From positions 291,132 through 355,131 of the forward strand of contig KB310836.1 in NCBI GenBank assembly GCA_000328365.1: a DNA stretch of 64,000 nucleotides. Direction: 5' to 3'. Source of the DNA: Capitella teleta. Taxonomy: Eukaryota; Annelida; Polychaeta; Capitellidae. The notes below the pieces were generated by a model. It was not told where the DNA came from. It saw nothing but the letters and a program-made list of their open reading frames with translations, and ran no database searches. The translations under genes were made by a program, and so were the position numbers. This document shows positions 11,929 through 22,440 of the stretch, in pieces; the first letter of the stretch is position 1; the number at the start of each line of letters is the position of its first letter.

Positions 11929-12007
11929 GGAGGCTCTCCATGGTGCAGCATTAGAGAGCTTCTTCACACGCATTTTATCTAAATACGTTGACTGCGTAAC
12001 AGGAAAG

Positions 12008-13114
12008 ATGGCCACTGTTTCACCACAGGACTACTCCACTGAAAGCAATAATGGAGTAGCGATTGAAAAAGAACTGGATTTGTCACTGTTTGATTCGTGC
12101 ATCCTGTATTACTTCATCGCTGGATCCTGCTTTGGTGGCTTTTTAATCCTTATTGGACTGGTGGGGAATGGCATTACCATTGCTATCATGGGGAAAGAAA
12201 GGAAGAAATCAGCGACCATCAACTGTCTCTTTATGCTGGCCATTGCAGATACCCTGGTTCTGCTCACTTATGGCTTCATTCTTGTACCTCTTGGAATCCG
12301 AAAATACTTTTATGGATGGTGGAATGGGCATAACTACAACCACGTTACGATCATTTACGTCGTCGAAGCAGCGCGGATCTTCAGCCAAGTCTCTGCTTTC
12401 ATCACCATGCTGGTCACCTTCCAGCGTTACGTGAGTGTCTGCCAACCACACCGAGCAAAGCAACTCTGTTCCGTCAGGCTAGTGAACCAACTTACAGTCG
12501 TTTCGTATGTTGTATCCATCATATTCTTCTTACCCAACTTCTTCACATACTACCTCGAAATGAACAATGACACACATCGATACCTTACCGTAAGCAAGGC
12601 GCTCGTTCTCAGCAAAGCTTTCCAGATTCTGTACTCAAGCGTGGCCACAGTCTTGGTTACCTACATCATTCCAATTTCAACTCTTAGCTTCATGTCAATT
12701 CAAATTCTTCGTGCCATGAGCGCTCAAAGCAAGGTGATGCAACAGTCTCACGAAAGGAGCCAAGCTCGCAAGGATTTGACGCTGTCCTCTGTCGCCATTG
12801 TTGGTCTCTTCATAATTTGTCAGTCTTTCAATTCGGCCAATCGTGTCTTGATGTGGGTTTATGAACCTTATGCTGCCAATGCCAGATGTGGAGGCCCACT
12901 TCAATACTTTTCAATCGTCCCCTACCTGTCAATGATCATGAATTCGGCTGCAAATTTTGGCATTTACATTGTTCTTGCAAAAGGTTTCAGAAAGAAAGTC
13001 ATTCGACTGTTTGTTGGTCAGAACCGAGTGGCCCCGCAAGACTCAACAGAGATGATTGGCGACACGGTTGCGGGACCCAGTATGGCTCCAACGAAGAAAA
13101 CAACCAGCGAATGA
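12008..13114 (+). CDS. Class A peptide-type GPCR, receptor gene 1 (intronless)
   Basis: 368-residue seven-transmembrane receptor in a single exon. Visible class A landmarks: GN at residues 53-54 in TM1, LAIAD in TM2, QRY instead of DRY at the end of TM3, proline in TM5, CQSF where most class A receptors have CWxP in TM6, and NSAANFGIY in place of NPxxY in TM7. The last pattern recalls invertebrate FMRFamide-type neuropeptide receptors, so a peptide ligand is likely but not proven. Position 3.25 is isoleucine and ECL2 has no cysteine, so the usual extracellular disulfide is missing. One glycosylation sequon (NDT) lies in ECL2. The start codon has good context (A at -3, G at +4) and follows a TATA box. 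Polyadenylation signals AATAAA lie at 13686 and 13702. It has an almost identical inverted copy at 29.5-30.6 kb and a more diverged one at 48.9 kb. Confidence 0.93.
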   Translation: MATVSPQDYSTESNNGVAIEKELDLSLFDSCILYYFIAGSCFGGFLILIGLVGNGITIAIMGKERKKSATINCLFMLAIADTLVLLTYGFILVPLGIRKYFYGWWNGHNYNHVTIIYVVEAARIFSQVSAFITMLVTFQRYVSVCQPHRAKQLCSVRLVNQLTVVSYVVSIIFFLPNFFTYYLEMNNDTHRYLTVSKALVLSKAFQILYSSVATVLVTYIIPISTLSFMSIQILRAMSAQSKVMQQSHERSQARKDLTLSSVAIVGLFIICQSFNSANRVLMWVYEPYAANARCGGPLQYFSIVPYLSMIMNSAANFGIYIVLAKGFRKKVIRLFVGQNRVAPQDSTEMIGDTVAGPSMAPTKKTTSE

Positions 13115-14359
13115 ACCCCAGCGAGTGTAGGAAGTTGTTGCAACCCTTGGGCGTGTGATGTTGATAATATTGGACAAAGCAGCAGTTTGGTCAAGAAAGC
13201 ACTCACAATTCCTGTTATTGTTTCTTGTGTTTCTAACCGCATTAATTGTGTTTATCGTATTAGTAATTAATGTTGTCAGAAACACACTAAATGCATTTAT
13301 CTATCGTATTAGGATGCGGCTAAACCATGTGACCACGTGTGATTTTGTTAAAATTGGCACTCGCTTCTACGTTTGCAGTCTGCAGATATCTGTGTATGCC
13401 ATCAGAAGGGTAACAATTGAGCATCTCACAGTGGCCACATGTGTATATCATGTTAACCTCATATGTGTATCATACTACTTAGTATAGCATGCATTATACA
13501 ATGTGCTGCACTCAGAGAACACACACGATATATGTGGGCTTCATTGATTGTCCCAACTTCCTCATGTATATTGTATATAATTGTTAGTAGCATGTATGCC
13601 GATCTTATTACTACTATACGGTTGTATAATGCGTATTGCTCCCCTTAAGTATTGTGCGGTTTACAGCCAACATTTATTTACTTGAAATAAAAGTAGAGCA
13701 AAATAAAGTTAAATGCATATTGAAAGTTGAATGAATGAGTAAGAAAGTGGATGAATGGATTGTGTTTTATGATTTTCTGACACCGGAAACTTTAAATGAT
13801 ATTATGGCAAAGGACAAGAGCGAGCAATGGTGTTATGTAATAATCAGGTACATCTGTTGATAATTGGAGAGTTATTGCAATAATGGAAAATATAATAGTG
13901 GCTTTCTAACGTACTTGTACAACGTCTTTTTATTTAATAGAATTTGGCTTTTCACATTTTATTATAATTATTATTATTATATCGTCAACATGGCCGGAAG
14001 CGATTCCTTTCAGATCAGTATCGTCAGAGTTCGTCTCAATCTTTATCAATGATTATTATTTTGCAATTGTTAGCTGAGTATTTGATTTATGATTTGCTTT
14101 GCTAAGCTGATTAATTGCAGCTGTAAATACAATGATACTAGGAATGGAACAAACCGACGAAAGATCTCACATAATTCAATGAAGAATATTTTTCGGAAAT
14201 TCGACAATGCATTAAAAGAGGGTTTTTATTTTTTATATTTTTTTTTTCAAAATGATCTGATTCGATGTGAAGGTTACAGCAGTGTAATTCTCTCGAACCC
14301 CAAAGAAAAAGATGGGAATACAGGCTAAATGTAAGGGTCTTGCGATTAGGTGAACATCC
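13115..14359. other. 3' flank of receptor gene 1
   Basis: Strong similarity to receptor gene 2 continues only to about 13147, then falls to weak matches (for example around GGACAAAGCA near 13170). Two AATAAA signals lie at 13686-13707. The small open frames in this region have no domains. Confidence 0.5.
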
Positions 14360-15000
14360 TTTCAAGAACCATAGGAACTAAAGTTTGTGGAATCTCATTT
14401 TAAGGCAACCATGATACTATAGAACAGCTCGTCGATGTTTTGGTGACCCTCTCACGCAATGCCTAATTGGGTTTGTGTATAGCAGGCTATATTGCACTTT
14501 GCTCGAGGCACGATTTGTGTATTAGACCATGCAACAATGATATGCTATGTGGATTCCAGTCAATATATACACGTACTACAAACAGTTCTTTAGTTGAGTG
14601 ACATCCAGAGCTATCCATCCATGTATCACATTCCCAGATATTTATATTTATATTTATATGCTTTGCCTTCTTTAAAATGTAGCCATTCAATCTGCACCAT
14701 TGTACCATTGTAACGTTCTCAGAAATAAAGAGAATTGATGGATGACAAAATGAATAAGGGCTATAGGATTGCATGGATATGCCATTAGGAACCGTTGCCT
14801 ATGAAGTTCGTGGAATCTCATTTTAGTGTTTTGACTACACAGTTCCTTGGGCACGTCCGTTGAATCTTCTGAGGGCCCACTCACTGGGACTCGTGCATAA
14901 TGGATCTTTCTCGGCTTGGCTGTCGACACGATTTATGCATTGGACCGACAACATGACACGTGGGTTGAAATTAAACAGAATAGTATCATACAAATAAATC
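14360..15000. repeat. Diverged tandem duplication, two ~215-bp units
   Basis: Bases 14360-14575 and 14784-15000 share a common order of blocks. These include GTGGAATCTCATTTTA in both, then CACGATTTGTGTATTAGACC versus CACGATTTATGCATTGGACC, then related AT-rich ends. The spacing between units is about 425 bases. The unit has no recognisable coding content, and its origin is unknown. Confidence 0.55.
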
Positions 15001-17609
15001 AAAATGTACCACGATGGCCTGAGGGGTGCGATTATGTTACAATCTTGCATTGCAAATTCTCAATCATTAGATATTCCTGCCTTGCATGAAATACGTTTTT
15101 GGTGCGATATAGGTGTTTCAAGCTTGAAATTAGCAAATGTGTGAGAACACTAATAACATCGTCCAAAGTAAAAGCTGTACATAATACTTAATAAAAATAA
15201 AAATAATAATAAATAATAAATAAAAATACATAATAAAAGCTAATTACATAGTACGCGTTGTTTCGAGTTTGAGACCTGCCTACCTCTATGTCTTCTTTAG
15301 ACTTTCTCTTTGCAATGACAAACCAACCCCACCCCATTAGAGCGTCAGCATGGCTTTATAGTTAAATTGTGCAGTCGACCATTATGCCATTCACGGCTTA
15401 AAACTGCTGATGAAAAAGATTCCCAACTTCTGAAAGAAGAGAAGAAAGAGAAGGAACAACGCACGGTCTATGTCATGACATCAAAAGCCGATAAGAAATG
15501 TGATAAGTAATTTTTGAGATCTCCCGTTTTGCTCGCGTGAGAACTAGTTCTGAAACCAAAGAGTACAATTTTGTATGCGACCGGAGTTTTTCGATTTGCA
15601 TTTCAGTTATATCGTAATGTCACTCTGCTACTGCACGCAGCTTTGATCATTTTATTTTGTGCAAATTGCGTGACACGAGACTAATCTCTTGGTTTGGCCT
15701 CTAGATTTTGACGTCATCAAATGAGTTGTACATTTAACAATGTTTGCGTTTAACCATTCACTAACTTGGGAAACGCTTTGTCAGTATTTGCGCTCAATGA
15801 ATTTCACAAATAATCAATCATTGCCGCCATTGTCATCATAGGACCAACGGGATCCGGCAGTAGATCGGGCGGAGCGCGTTTGCAATTGCTACATGCGACG
15901 CAATTGAACCTCCCTGGCACACAGAGTGAGCGACAAAGGTTGCAGAACTATTCGTCAAAGAAGTGCCAAACAATGGCAATTTACGCTAAATTGCAAAATT
16001 GGTTCCACAATAAGCTCCGCCATGAGCAAATCTGCTTTAATAATTAGCTAAAACAAGATTTTTATAGAATGCTTCGATTCGCTGAGAGTCAGAGCTTATT
16101 GCGCGGCTGGAGCCTTCTTAGGTGTGTGTTTTGTGTACTTGTTTTTCCATTTCCATTTCATTGATTGTGCCACAGGGCCATGTGCACGCACTGAACAGAT
16201 ATTACCATTTTAATTTTCATCGTTTTATATTTTGGAGATTAAAATATCAAAGACTTGACAACTGCAGACCGTGGCTGACTTGATCACAATTTGACGTGAA
16301 ACCTCCCTTTTTAATTATTCCACGTAACAATAATTTCGGAAACGTGAAACTGAGATCAGATGTGAACGATGTTACGTGAAGAAGGGTCGTCCTTGTTCCA
16401 CCTGCGTTGGGAGGAGCAGGTGCTTTGATGAGAGTGCATTCCCCTTTACATGGACATATCTGGAGGCCACTGGGTGGAACAGATGAATCAAAGAATTCAC
16501 TCTCTTATCCATTTGCTTCCTTATTGCTTTTTCTTCGAACAAGCCTCGGGTCGGATAGCTGATACAATATCTGAAGGATTTCACGAGTTAGCTTTGTTGG
16601 AAGGAAGCACGCTTGCAAAACAGCTCTCGGCTATCGTTCTAGGTAATGGAATTTTAGCTGCTTTTGCCGGTTTCTGCCAATTTCTGGAACGTTTCGTGGC
16701 TGGTCTGCCCCTGGGTTTCCTGACCTCGAAAACCGTTTTGTTCTCAAAGAACACGAGCGTCAACAACATCGAGAGATGAATGTCGCCATTAATAGGTTTC
16801 ACAAGGACGAAGAACGAGGGTTGTTCGAAAAGTTCTCTGCTTAACGTAGAACGCGCAGTACTAGAGACGGGAAATTCTGAGGTTAGATAGTCAAAGTATG
16901 TATTCATAAAATCACAAGCAGCTTTTTTAATTCCCTAGCATAACTATTTTTCGAATGAGCGCACTATCAATGTCACTGTCAAAGTCTAATTTCGGGTGCA
17001 CAAATCGTGCGTCAGACCGGACTTCATTTGAGGCAATGAAATTAATTCAATGTGAAGTTATGTATTACTGACTACGTTCTGGAAATAAGATGAATTCATG
17101 GGTCTTAGTGGTTGTAACTCAAGTCAATGTTACTCAGTCAGCAGAAGCAGAAGCCCTTGCAGGATATCAATGGGCAAAGTGGGGAACACCATAAAATGCA
17201 TGAAGCACTCCCAGAGCGTCCGTTTCCCCTATTGAATTATGAAGCATTCCTGTGAGATAGCTCAGCATTGGATGGTCGAAGAATGGTATGCATTATATAC
17301 TTATTGCTGGTTGGTCCATTTCACATTATTTCTACATTTACACTCGCAATAAATCAGTTTGACAAACCATATCAATTGTAGTGCAAACAAACAACTGGAG
17401 AGGAATGTAGTGTACATTTGTAAGCTAGACCATTACACTAACAAGTTTTTCAATGGGCATGGACACTGATTCCAAGCAAAGAAATAATGTTCGCTGCTAT
17501 TTAAAAACCGCAAATTATATACCATAAAAAGAATGTTCTCTTTAGAATTAATGTTGTGTTTTATAAATTTACGTGCAGAATGCGTTTTATTGTGTCAGCA
17601 TCACTACTA
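15001..17609. other. Intergenic, no firm gene
   Basis: AT-rich sequence with AAT/AAA-rich low complexity at 15190-15235. Opposite-strand open frames overlap at 16372-16907. The minus-strand one contains RKPRGRPA, which resembles an AT-hook core, but has no other support. CG-containing patches near 15840-15930 hold no recognised exon. Confidence 0.35.
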
Positions 17610-17920
17610 GCATTATACAATACAATGATTAATGTCCACAAAATTGAGTGAGGTTGCAAAATGTTCTCTCGCTGAAAACATTTTATAATGCATGTCACAG
17701 TAGGATAAACATATGTGGTTAGTAACACGGGTATCAAAAAAAGTACAAAGAACCAAGAACGTTTCCTTGAACGCCACCAAATGTGACATCGTCGATATTT
17801 CATGCAATGTCACAAGAACCCATCATCACAAATCTTACTTTGCCTATAATTATCAGCAATGCACTAGCAAGGGATGAAAATAGTTTCTATCATTTACTGG
17901 GTTCATTTGCTCGGCTGCAC
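17610..17920 (-). pseudogene. Relic of a receptor-gene 3' end
   Basis: This stretch aligns, with moderate divergence and in the same orientation, to the 3' flank of receptor gene 2 (about 29120-29525). Shared blocks include AATTGAGTGAGGTTGCAAAA, GTTAGTAACAC and CATCATCACAAA. At the far end, 17890-17915 read on the minus strand keeps a match to the receptor's last codons and stop (KVQPSK-stop against KKTTSE-stop). No receptor body follows. It looks like the remnant of an older fourth copy, or a duplicated 3' UTR. Confidence 0.6.
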
Positions 17921-18517
17921 CTTCATTTATTATAGTCATGTCCCAACTATTTGAATCATGAAAAGTTTCTATAATTCCAGAGATGGGAGAAAGTGTAATA
18001 TTCTGCGTTTAATATAGACCTCCGGTTATAACGAACAATGAAAATAATATATCCACTGAGAGTTTATAATAACGAGCTTTGGCTTTAATATGAACTGTAG
18101 TCCATATGAACATTTTTATATTCATATCGATGCCATGTATAAAAAACATTGTACTTTAAGTTGACTGGGCTACAACATAAGAAAAAGCAAGACCAATGTT
18201 TCTGCGATTGCAGTTATTATTAGCGGTATTTTGACGTGCATATTCAACTATACCTAGCACAAAATGCATAATTGCACCGTGATATACGAACAAATTCAGT
18301 TGAGCATCTATATCAATATCATGGATTTAAAATTGCTGCATTGAAACGAAATATAATTGTACATAAACGGTATAACAATCGGATGTAAACTAAAATAAAA
18401 ATATTGAGAAATATTGGGTTGAGAAGAATGAACAAGAAATTGTTTCATCTTTGAGAATTGAAGCTGACGAAGAGATAGCAAAACATTCAACATGATTGAA
18501 CAAATCAATAATTAAGT
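17921..18517. other. 3' flank of the BTB-Kelch gene
   Basis: AT-rich sequence. Around 18015-18090 phrases such as GGTTATAACGAACAATG and TAATAACGAGC resemble the ends of pogo/Tigger-type elements, but no pair of ends was found. Transcripts of the neighbouring minus-strand gene probably end here. Confidence 0.3.
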
Positions 18518-20071
18518 TCAACGGCGATGATTAATCCTCACAACAAAAGAAACATAACCCTTTCGTGGCATCCTCAAGGCCAACGTTTCCCATTGGTTGG
18601 TTAGGGGAGAATACTCCTCAATGGAGTCTTCATCTCTGCCGCCATAAATCAATATTTTATCATTCCAAATTAGCGATGCCCCTTTGTAATGTTTAAAATA
18701 TGGTCGCTTCAAAGAAATCCAAAAATCATCGATGGGATTGAATTGCATACAGCTCCTATTGTGTCCACCAATGATGTAAATGTGGTCGCCAAAGGAGACT
18801 ACAGATGCACGTTTACTGATATGTAGCATTGGAGATCGTCGTTGCCACCCTCTTAGCAAGGAATCATATTCATTAACATCAGTCACCCAATCTCCAGCAT
18901 CATTCATTCCCCCAAGAACAAATAGGTTGTTTGAGAAAAACACAACACCAGCTTTGCAAACACGAAATGGCAAGCGTGGTATATAGCTCCATTGAAGACT
19001 GTTCATGTCTAATACCTCCACTGAATACAATATATTATTTCCGTCCCAACCACCAATGACGTAAAGTTGATTTTCGTGACACATGGACGAATGTTCTACT
19101 CTGGCAGTCGACATTGGTGGCAATGTTTTCCACCGATTGGTTTGAACATCGTAGGAAAAGCAATCACGCTGGGCAATGTTATTACGAAGTCCCCCTGATA
19201 TAATGAACCCATCCGGGGAGGCACATCCGCTGTAATGCTGCTTCTCAGAGGGTGGCTTTTGAATGGGCCGCCAATTCAGATTGTTACCACACTTCCACAT
19301 ATTTCCCTTCGAGTATCCTACAGCCAATGCCTGTGTTTGAGATGGATCTGTCTGCATTGCCTGTCGAAGGAGTTCCATGCACTGCTCGTTGAACATGAGC
19401 CGTTCGACCATGACTGTGTTGTTGAGGAATTCTTTGCGGCACTTTGAGAGTTCGACGTGTTGAATCAAGGTAACAAAGTCGCCAGTTCTTCTCTCATCTG
19501 ATTTGACCCATTTCTGAAGGAAACGAAACTTGTCTTCCTCGGGACTATTCGCTGTGAGTATCTCAACGAGATCTCCCTCCTGCAAAAGATGCATTTCTTC
19601 TGTGTTGGCCACTTCCTTCACGTGATCGTGCAAATATTTCTGAGCACCTTCCAATAACGCTTCCAGGTCATACATGCGAGAGAGGTTTAGAAGGGAAATA
19701 CAGTTTGTCGCGTCAGTATGTCTACAAAGGAAATCTTCTACGTTCTTCTTTAGTGTGCCAAGCAAAAGCATGTTGCTTGCTTCAAGAAGGTCTTGTGCAT
19801 TATGTGTGCTGAGTTCAATTTGCCCAGAGTACAAATATTCAATCAACAGCACTCCCGTGTTGGCCCCAATGCCCTCAATTGCGACCTCCTCAGATGCCTT
19901 CTCCGCCATATTGGTCAGGAACATGTGACGAAAGTAGTCGCACTTTCCTGCTAATATGACTTTGTGATATTTTACGTGACGTCCGCCAAAATCCAGTGTA
20001 ACATCGACGAGTTCTTCTGCTTCCCTCATCCGAAGGAAAGCGGGGGGAAGGGAAGAGTTTTCCTCAGCCAT
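18518..20071 (-). CDS. BTB-BACK-Kelch protein, probable Cullin-3 ubiquitin ligase adaptor
   Basis: 517 residues in one coding exon. Order of parts: BTB/POZ domain at about residues 15-120 (LVDVTLDFGGRHVKYHKVIL, then DYFRHMF), BACK domain at about 125-235 (including FLQKWVKSDERR and HVELSKC), and five Kelch blades at about 285-510. The blades are marked by double glycines in IISGG, YVIGG, FVLGG, YIIGG and LIYGG. Proteins of this layout bind Cullin-3 through BTB-BACK and substrates through the propeller. The family usually has five or six blades and about 550-620 residues, so this one is slightly short. A likely 64-base 5' UTR intron precedes the start: donor CAG/GTAGGT at 20138/20137 and acceptor TCCTCTCAG ending at 20074. 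Orthology within the KLHL family cannot be fixed by eye. Confidence 0.93.
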   Translation of the reverse strand: MAEENSSLPPAFLRMREAEELVDVTLDFGGRHVKYHKVILAGKCDYFRHMFLTNMAEKASEEVAIEGIGANTGVLLIEYLYSGQIELSTHNAQDLLEASNMLLLGTLKKNVEDFLCRHTDATNCISLLNLSRMYDLEALLEGAQKYLHDHVKEVANTEEMHLLQEGDLVEILTANSPEEDKFRFLQKWVKSDERRTGDFVTLIQHVELSKCRKEFLNNTVMVERLMFNEQCMELLRQAMQTDPSQTQALAVGYSKGNMWKCGNNLNWRPIQKPPSEKQHYSGCASPDGFIISGGLRNNIAQRDCFSYDVQTNRWKTLPPMSTARVEHSSMCHENQLYVIGGWDGNNILYSVEVLDMNSLQWSYIPRLPFRVCKAGVVFFSNNLFVLGGMNDAGDWVTDVNEYDSLLRGWQRRSPMLHISKRASVVSFGDHIYIIGGHNRSCMQFNPIDDFWISLKRPYFKHYKGASLIWNDKILIYGGRDEDSIEEYSPLTNQWETLALRMPRKGYVSFVVRINHRR

Positions 20072-20073
20072 GA

Positions 20074-20137
20074 CTGAGAGGAAACTGTGGTTGAAACTTT
20101 ATCATACCATTGACATAATAAAATGAATGTAACCTAC
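20074..20137 (-). other. Probable 5' UTR intron of the BTB-Kelch gene
   Basis: On the minus strand, CAG/GTAGGTT begins the interval and a pyrimidine-rich TTTCCTCTCAG ends it, two bases before the start codon. At 64 bases it is close to the minimum intron size for invertebrates. This is inference from splice consensus only. Confidence 0.5.
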
Positions 20138-20138
20138 C

Positions 20139-20689
20139 TGACTTAGGATTTGTCTGTTGAGCTTCCCAACAAGGTCTGAATCAACAGATATAGCGTTCAC
20201 GCAGTCCTGATTCGGTGCTAAATATCTGTTAACTAATCTCTTATGCGAGAGAACTTGCTTGTGTACTTTCTCTTTCGGTGAGTGTCACCTGATTTCCGAT
20301 CAAGGTCCACCTAGGTAAGGGGCCTCATTCATATAAACTTGGAAAATGATCAAGATTATGCTCAACGTAACAGCGCAAATAATAAAGCACTTGAAGTATG
20401 TTGCATTCGTATGACATTTTAAGGGATGATTGAATATAATACACTAATTAGAAGTACTATAAAATAACAAATTTTGCGCAGCATAATTATCTTTATGCGA
20501 AGTAAAGGCTCCAAATATTTCGCGGCGAGCGCAGCGCCCCTAGGGAATGAAGCAGGAACCTTGAAACAATAATATGCGCCTGCGCAGTGCCAGCTTACAA
20601 TACAATTACATGTATCATCCATACAGGATCAAAGTGCAATGTTCTTCCATTACATAAGCACCAAAGTGTCTGCAGTGAGCCGTTGCAAC
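20139..20689. other. Upstream region of the BTB-Kelch gene
   Basis: Likely contains the promoter of the minus-strand BTB-Kelch gene. There is no clear TATA box. A CG-containing patch at 20517-20595 includes GCGCCTGCGC at 20576-20585, the consensus for NRF-1, a common site in TATA-less promoters. The gene's 5' UTR exon should start between 20138 and this patch. Confidence 0.4.
20576..20585. promoter_or_regulatory. NRF-1-like palindrome
   Basis: GCGCCTGCGC fits the GCGCNTGCGC consensus of NRF-1 binding sites. It lies about 440 bases before the presumed first exon end of the BTB-Kelch gene. Functional assignment is inference. Confidence 0.3.
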
Positions 20690-22440
20690 CAAGCGATTGA
20701 TTTTGAAATCGTTATTCGGTCACAAGATGCGCGCTTTGGGCAAGTGCACATTCGAGGCAGAATACAAGGGGATCGTCAGCCCTTTGGAGATCGTCATCGT
20801 CGATGGAGAAGTACCAACAATCATAGGCCAAGTTTCGTCTGTCGCACTTGGACTTGTTCGCCGTGTACACGCGTTGAATGATGGAAATACCAGTGATCGC
20901 GAGCGTCTTATCGATAAATACAGCGACGTTTTCACTGGGTTAGGAGCCTATGACCGACCGAACGACATCGAGGTCGACTCCTTAGTGGCACCAGTTATAC
21001 AACCGCGATACTGGGTTCCGTATTCACGTATGAAACCTCTTTAGATGTTGCTTCAGTCACTCAAAGAGGGGTGCACAACCTGACATAACAGAGAAAAAGA
21101 ACGGAAATCTACGTTTGTGCATTGATCCTAAACGACTCACCAGAGCGATCAAAAAAGAGAGGATTCAAATTCCTACTTCGGAGGATGTCCAGACCAAATT
21201 TGCCGGTGCCAAAGTATTTTCTGTCGTCGACATGCGAGACAGTTATTGGCATGTCATTTTGTCTGAAAAGTCCTCCTCATATTTGTGTACATTTCACACC
21301 CCTAATTGGGGGAGGAAACGATTCCTGCGCATGCCATTCGGAATCAGCTCTGCAAGCGAGTCGTTCAGAAGCGCAACAAGGAAGCGTTCTCGAAAAATTC
21401 CTTGCGTACATGTCATGGCTGTTGACGTCAGCATAGCAGCCCCTTCAGAGGAAGAACACGATCAAGTGATGACAAAACACCTGGAGAGGGCGAGGTAACG
21501 AAACGTAAAATACAACCCTGGAAAACAGCAGTACAAGATCACGTTAGAGAACAGAGGATTGTCCCAGTATCCAAGCAAGGCCAGAGCCATCATGGACATG
21601 CCCCAACCCAAGAACAGGAAAACTTTTCAACGATTTCTTGGAATGGCACAGTTTCTGGCTTAATTCATCCCAAGCCTGTCTCACATGACAGCAGCATTGA
21701 GGATTGAGTGGAGTCCAGAGTGCGAAACAGCCATCAGATCCTTCAAGGAAGCCATCAGTCTACCAGTGTTTCTGCAGAACTTCGACGTCTCCAAACCAGC
21801 CACTATTGACACGGATGCCTCTCAATATGGTCTTGGATCGTGCCTCCTGCAAAATGAGCAGTCAGTGGCATACGCTTCGAGATCCCTGACAAGCGCTGAG
21901 GAAAACTACTCCCAGATTAGGAAAGAAATGCTCTCAATCTCGTTTGCATGCAAACGTTTCCAGCAGTACATCTATGGCACAGCATTAGATGTAAAGTAGG
22001 ACCGTCGTCCACTTGAGATCATCTTCAACAAGCCCTTTGCCAAAGTGTCGTCCAGACTTCAGAGGATGCTCCTGCAACATCAACGGTACACTCTGAAGGT
22101 TCGATATGTCCCCGGATCGCAACTACATATCGCCGATGCTCTCTCTCACGCTTACCTCACGGATAAATCTATGGATGGTTCACCTCCCATGCATGGACGA
22201 AGTCGTGGTCCACTCGTTCGCATTAACTAGTCCCGTATCCACCATCAAGTGGCAGGCCATCAAACGTGCCACTGGTGATGATCCTACTCTTAAAAAGATT
22301 CGTCGACACACCCAAGAAGGTTGGCTGGAGAGAGGAAACGCGGACATACAGGGAAAGATCGAGGAGACGAGGAGGGAGAAGAGTCTGGCGTGGGACATCG
22401 TCGTGAGCAGACGTATGGAGGCATGGAGGCTTCTGCCCAA
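20690..22440 (+). mobile_element. Ty3/Gypsy LTR-retrotransposon fossil, pol region
   Basis: A decayed pol segment in plus orientation. In order it shows the linker before reverse transcriptase, reverse transcriptase, and RNase H running into the following connection region. Sequence character is typical of metazoan Ty3/Gypsy elements. The copy is broken, with several breaks across the region. No LTR pair and no gag or complete integrase were recognised. Divergence looks moderate, suggesting an old insertion. Confidence 0.9.

Noticed and set aside
11703-11951. 82-residue minus-strand frame, identical in the copy at 30672-30920
   Set aside because: Identity is explained by the recent duplication of the promoter flank; it runs against the receptor gene across its TATA box and has no domain.
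16372-16907. Overlapping frames on both strands, one with an AT-hook-like RKPRGRPA
   Set aside because: A single short motif without context; no acceptor, donor or second domain.
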